A stretch of 37,502 nucleotides of DNA from Hypsibius dujardini (lineage: Eukaryota; Tardigrada; Eutardigrada; Parachela; Hypsibiidae), in NCBI GenBank assembly GCA_001579985.1, contig LRSR01003033.1, forward strand, positions 1 to 37,502. Direction: 5' to 3'. The position numbers and the translations under genes are program-made. Positions 33,182 to 37,502 of this stretch are shown here, piece by piece (the stretch's first letter is position 1; each line of letters opens with the position of its first letter). Under the pieces are notes generated by a model. The model saw nothing but the letters and a program-made list of their open reading frames with translations, had not been told where the DNA came from and did no database searches.

Positions 33182-36100
33182 GCATGCCTTGCCTGTGTGT
33201 CTGTTTAAACACTTACGTGGCCAAGGGAAGGTCCACGTGGAATAATGGTGACTTTATGGAGCGGCATGGAGCCCTTTGTGTAGTGGGCGACCAGTGTATG
33301 ACCACCCTCGTGGTAGGCAGTAATAAGATTCGCCTCCTCATCCGGTATCCGGGACTTCTTTGACGGGCCCATCAGCACTTTATCGCGCGCTTTCTCCAGG
33401 TACTCCAACGTCACCGCGGTCATCCCATCGCTGGCCGCCGACAGGGCAGCCTGATTCACCATATTCTCGATATCCGCACCTGAAAACCAATAAGAAAAAA
33501 TTGGATCAGAAAAGCAGACAGATTGACATATAGAATAGATTAGAAGAGGGATGGCGCAATAAGCGGACATTCAGACAGAAAGGTACACGGAGATACGTCA
33601 TAAAAATCAGGCAGGGAGGCAAACTAACAAACAGACAAAAATATAAACATGCAGATACACATACAGGCAGACAAGCAAACAGACAGACCGGCAGCCAGAC
33701 AGACAGACCGATAGACAGACAAACAGACAGATAGACCGATAGACAGACAGACAGACAGACAGACAAAAAGACAGACAGACAAACAAGCAAATAGACAAAC
33801 AAACAGACAGACCGGCAGCCAGACAGACAGACCGATAAACAGACAAACAGACAGACAGAAAGACAGGGATTCATCTAGGATGTACCGGTGAAACCAGCAG
33901 TTCCTCTGGCTAAAGTATCGATCTTGACATTCGGCGCCAACACCAGCTTGTCCATGTAGTAGTGAAGAATCTCAGATCGGCCCTTCAAGTCCGGCATGGA
34001 GACATGGACTTCAATGTCAAATCGTCCCGGCCTAGTAAGAGCTCTATCCAGGTCTTCCTGTCTGTTAGTAGCTCCGAGGACGATGACACCTTCAGTTTGG
34101 TGGAAACCATCCATTTCGGCGAGCAGCTGGTTGATGGTCTGATTTGCGTGGGGATGGAGCACGGAGTTGGTGCGCTTCGATCCCACGGCGTCGATTTCGT
34201 CGATGAAAATCACGCATGGAGCACGTTCCTTCGCAGCAGCTAATAAATTTAAAAAAAAATGTCAATCAGAAAGCATTTTTTTCAAATAAGCAACGAATTC
34301 AACGAATTCAAATAAAACCGTAACTCAATTCAAGTAAAACTAATTAATTATCTAAAAAATCCAAATAAACATTGCTTTGTATATAATCAAGTCAATCAAT
34401 CGAAACTGACTCACCAAATAAGTCTCGAACTCGACGAGCACCTTGGCCGACCAGAATTTCGTCGAACTCCGAGCCGACCGCTTGGAAAAAGGGAACGCCA
34501 GCCTGGCCCGCAACTGCTCGAGCCAACAAAGTCTTCCCGGTACCGGGCGGTCCAACCAACAAAACACCCTTGGGAAGTTTCCCACCCAGGGCCGAAAATC
34601 GATCCGGATTGCGGAGGTACTCAACAATCTGCATCAGTTCTTCCTTTGCTTCGTCGCACTAAAACGAATATCAACAAACAAAACAGTCAGACAAGGAGAC
34701 AAGAAGAGAAGGAGCCTCCCTGGTAGGCACGACCAAATGGCAAACAAGCAGCTGGTCAAACCGACAAACGGGCAGTTAAGAAGTCACACATTCAGACAGA
34801 CAGGAACAAAGACAAGTGGTGACATAGACAAATGGTCATACAAACCGATTGGACGGACAGACAGACAGAAAGACAGACAGACAGGCAGGTCGGCAGATAG
34901 GCAGATAGACAGATAGGCGCAGACACTCTATGATTTCCTTACCCCCTTCACGTCCTCAAATGTGACGTGGACGTCTTCTGGCTTGACTTCCCTCTGATCT
35001 AGACCCATCATGACTTTGAAAGACCAGGCGCCCGTCAAAAAAGCCAATCCCACCGTCAACGCCAGCATAGACAAGCCCAGGAAAAACATGGACCGTAGTA
35101 GACTCGGCGTTTTGACTCCCTTCACTCGGCCGTCATTGGCTGCTAAATATCCTTCCAAAAAGGCCAAGCGCGCTCGAACAAACTCTTCATCGCTGGCTTT
35201 GCCGGATGTGTCGGTTGTCAGATACTTCCGCACGTGGTCGTCGGTCACTATCTTCAACGGTGCCGCGTTGATAAGCTACAAAGAATAAAAAACTCCATTT
35301 AAAGCAAAAGAATTTACTTTAAGAGAAAAGAACTGTAGAAATTAAACCATCCATCAAGCAATCAAGCAAATCAATCAATGACGCAGTTCATGTAGCTCGC
35401 GTTTTATCATTATATGGCATCTGCTGTAACAAAATTTTAATTTTAAGAATTACACCTTTGCATAATTCCATTCCATCAATCCATTGATGGAATGCTGAAT
35501 TGAAGGATTGCTGTTATTCGACAGCTCCTCGTTCCAATCAATCAATCAATCAATCAATCTATCGAATTCTAAAGCCCGACAAGGCCAGTCAATCAACAAT
35601 CAATCGAAAGGGGAGCAGATGGCTTTAAATCAAGCAATCAATTGATCACACACCGGTAAATGCAATGGGACCAAATTCCAAATTTGAAATTTCACCAAAA
35701 ATAAATTCACTTGTCTATGGCGGTGAAATAATTTTTTATATTAATGACTTAAATAGAGCTTAATGAAAAAAACATGTCCAAGTGATTCTGGATTCGGAAC
35801 TTGAATAACTCCCCAAGTTAAATAAGATTTCTTAAAAATTTAAACAAAAATTTAAAATTTCTTTGCGGGATTTTAACTTATCTTAAGAAATAAATTCAAA
35901 TTTTAAAATCGTCACTGAGGAAAAAATATACCTTAGCTTTCTTGAGCCAGTCAGCCAATGTGTTGCCGTTATCGCCCAAGACTTCCTGCAGCTTCGCTGA
36001 CGAAGACGACTGTGTGGTGCTGCCGCCGCTGAGGGATTTGCTCGGTCGCCGAGAGGTAAACGATCGCTTTTGAGTAGTCTCAACTGCTTTCCGGGTTAAA

Positions 36101-37473
36101 AATTCAACCTGGGAAGCGGGAAGTGGAAATCGACCGAGGTAACGTCCCACGTGGGTCAGGTCCCTGGGATGTTGTCCAACGGACGTCGTCGATGGTGAGA
36201 GCAGATCCGCCGGTGTGACAACCGAAAGAATCCGCAGCATATCTTGCGGTGATAGGTCTTTGAAGGTCGCCACAAGATTCGTCACAGTCTGTAAGCAAGA
36301 GTTCATCGTCAAGTCAATCAACCGAACAGCCTATCTGTAATAAAGCGAGTTCAACTGCATTCAACACATCAATCAATCAACCAGCCTATCTGTAATCAAG
36401 CGAGTTCAACTGCATTTAACACATCAATCAATCAACCAGCCTATCTGTAATTAAGCGAGTCCAACTTATACATCACATCAATCAATCAATCGATCCCAAC
36501 CTATGTGTAATTAAGCGAGTTAAACTGCATACAGCACATCAATCAATCGATCGATTATTTAAACGACCGTACATGAAACTACTACAAACATCAACTTTTC
36601 GGTTTCGAATTTTGTAGCAAAATCTATTTTCACGTAAAGTCGTCACAAACTTTTACAATAGTCTGGTATATAAATATTACCGAAATCGGAGAGGGAATAC
36701 AAAAACGTCCCGAATTCGCACTCTGCTTTGAAGTTTCCGATCTAAAATATTGAGGCAAAACTAGTCACTCCATAAATCAATCAATCAATCTAATACAGAC
36801 AGAACAAAAACCACAGCTACGCAATACATCAATCAATGCAGTGAAGCAAGATACAACTTGTCTCACCACCCACACCAATTTTAGCCCAGATTTCTCATCG
36901 TGATCTTACCTGGCGTTTGAAACTGAATTATTTTTACAGTAGCTTAATCTATTTTAATTCAAATAATCATTAAAGGAACACAAAAACAACCCAAAGTCGC
37001 CCTCTGGCGTAATGTTTAAAATTCAAAATGCGGCAAACCGAGTCAGTCAATAGATCAATCAACCAAGTGCAGACACAACAAAAGCAATCAGGTCAATACA
37101 TCAATCAAGGCAGTGTAAGAGCGTACAACTTGGCGCACAACCCACACGATTTCTGCTCTGAATTTGTCATCCAAATCTGACTCGGCGCTTAAACTTCAGT
37201 TAGCTTAACAACAGTTTAATCTATTTCAATACAGAAAATCATGAAGGATTGTGTCAGACATACCGAACTGACACTGTCCTGGGCGGTTTTGACTGATGAC
37301 GTCGCGGATCTCCTCGGGGAGGAGCGTGAGTTGAGCCAGTGAAGACCGCGCACAGACATGGTGGCTCCCGGACTGGCCAGCATTGTGAAAAACTGGATGA
37401 AAAAACAATGGCGATTGGGGAGGCTTGAAAACCCACGGAAGATGACTTTTCCTAAATTCACACTTGGCCACAT
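32346..37473 (-). CDS. YME1L1: YME1L-type mitochondrial i-AAA protease
   Basis: Eight exons, minus strand: 37473-37264, 36288-35932, 35275-34943, 34658-34415, 34239-33886, 33479-33217, 33079-32765, 32501-32346 (stop TGA). Phases agree; 743 residues. YME1L is an ATP-dependent zinc protease of the inner mitochondrial membrane, facing the intermembrane space, that cuts OPA1 and clears misfolded proteins. Residues 1-70 are Arg/Ser-rich and hydrophobic with almost no acidic residues, fitting a presequence. A single membrane segment spans about 252-275. Walker A GPPGTGKT is at 336-343, Walker B VIFIDEID at 390-397, the second-region-of-homology [10 protein letters not shown] follows, zinc motif HEGGH is at 556-560, and [11 protein letters not shown] carries the distal part of the site. 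YME1L is favoured over AFG3L2/SPG7 by the single membrane segment and the HTAYLPEK and [13 protein letters not shown] blocks. The usual pore-loop aromatic is replaced by Leu369. An exon further upstream cannot be excluded. Confidence 0.95.
32550..32715. repeat. Degenerate CAGA array, intron 7 of YME1L
   Basis: CAGA/CACA repeats in the intron 32502-32764, reading TCTG on the sense strand. Confidence 0.85.
33146..33206. repeat. TCTG array, intron 6 of YME1L
   Basis: About nine perfect TCTG units in the 137-nt intron 33080-33216, reading CAGA on the sense strand. This is the shortest minus-strand-gene intron that holds an array. Confidence 0.95.
33217..33479 (-). other. YME1L exon with the zinc protease motif
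   Basis: Encodes [12 protein letters not shown] (end of the AAA module), the linker [14 protein letters not shown], and the HEXXH motif in [16 protein letters not shown], then [16 protein letters not shown]. Both His ligands and the catalytic Glu are present. Confidence 0.95.
33570..33870. repeat. CAGA array, intron 5 of YME1L
   Basis: Two copies of the block ACAGACCGGCAGCCAGACAG (about 33683 and 33807) show growth by segment duplication. Intron 33480-33885. Confidence 0.9.
34415..34658 (-). other. YME1L exon with Walker A and altered pore loop
   Basis: Encodes residues 301-382 (first base of the last codon). Walker A is GPPGTGKT. The following loop reads [20 protein letters not shown]. Related i-AAA proteases have Phe or Tyr where this protein has Leu369 (codon CTG). 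Confidence 0.9.
34680..34920. repeat. Degenerate CAGA array, intron 3 of YME1L
   Basis: Best CAGA core at about 34857-34890, in the intron 34659-34942. Confidence 0.85.
35276..35931 (-). other. Intron 2 of YME1L with ATCA arrays
   Basis: Contains ATCAATCA runs near 35350-35380, 35535-35560 and 35590-35645. The rest is AT-rich (35680-35900). No CAGA array. Confidence 0.85.
36311..36560. repeat. Minisatellite of 54-60 bp with ATCA runs, intron 1 of YME1L
   Basis: Four units carry CTAT(C/G)TGTAAT(T/A/C)AAGCGAGT, starting at 36331, 36385, 36441 and 36501, separated by CACATCAATCAATCAA-type linkers. Confidence 0.9.
36570..37260. repeat. Diverged tandem duplication of about 272 bp, intron 1 of YME1L
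   Basis: CAATACATCAATCAA recurs at 36822 and 37094. The following sequences stay alignable: ACAACTTG, CCCACAC, a TTAATCTATTT block and a final AATCAT(T/G)AAGG. A weaker third copy seems to precede the first. The last copy reaches the exon 1 donor at 37263. Confidence 0.7.
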
Positions 37474-37502
37474 TATAGCGCTACCCGAGTCACGACATTA
37501 CC

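Overview
This window is nuclear DNA from a multicellular animal. It carries six spliced protein-coding genes with GT-AG introns, all read with the standard code (stops seen: TAG, TAA, TGA). The protein set (LSM14-type RNA-binding protein, cordon-bleu-like actin nucleator, GPR137-type membrane protein, ELP3, ETFB, YME1L) is metazoan. The sequence alone does not fix the phylum; an invertebrate, perhaps a lophotrochozoan or flatworm, is only a guess. I joined exons by hand, and in all six genes the phases of adjoining exons agree.

Layout from left to right: (1) 1-1440, minus strand, the 5' part of an LSM14/Scd6-like gene running off the left edge. (2) 3464-11253, minus strand, 13 coding exons of a cordon-bleu (COBL/COBLL1)-like gene with two Cobl ubiquitin-like regions at the N end and one WH2 actin-binding motif at the very C end; a candidate non-coding first exon lies near 19.5 kb. 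(3) 11.3-20.8 kb, mostly gene-free and repeat-rich. (4) 21000-24950, minus strand, a GPR137-family seven-transmembrane lysosomal protein. (5) 26404-30043, minus strand, ELP3, the tRNA-modifying catalytic subunit of Elongator. (6) 30407-32148, plus strand, ETFB, head-to-head with ELP3 across a 363-bp shared promoter interval. (7) 32346-37473, minus strand, YME1L, a mitochondrial inner-membrane AAA protease, tail-to-tail with ETFB.

The most striking whole-window pattern is in the introns. Introns of about 60-150 nt carry no array. Nearly every intron above about 170-200 nt contains one of two tetranucleotide families: CAGA/TCTG arrays, or ATCA/TGAT arrays that are often embedded in 37-60 bp minisatellites. 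The two families hardly ever share an intron. Long apparent ORFs of the CLSVCLSV type are artefacts of the CAGA arrays. Other points of interest are a start of a second LSM14-type domain in the first gene, loss of the pore-loop aromatic residue in YME1L, a C-terminal extension on ELP3, 20-bp promoter repeats between ELP3 and ETFB, a 21-bp repeat with p53-type half-sites at the GPR137 stop codon, and tandem repeats of about 130 bp and 170-200 bp in the gene-free stretch.

The genes do not form a pathway. ETFB and YME1L are both mitochondrial; ELP3 and LSM14 act on RNA (tRNA modification, mRNA repression); COBL and GPR137 serve actin assembly and lysosomal signalling.
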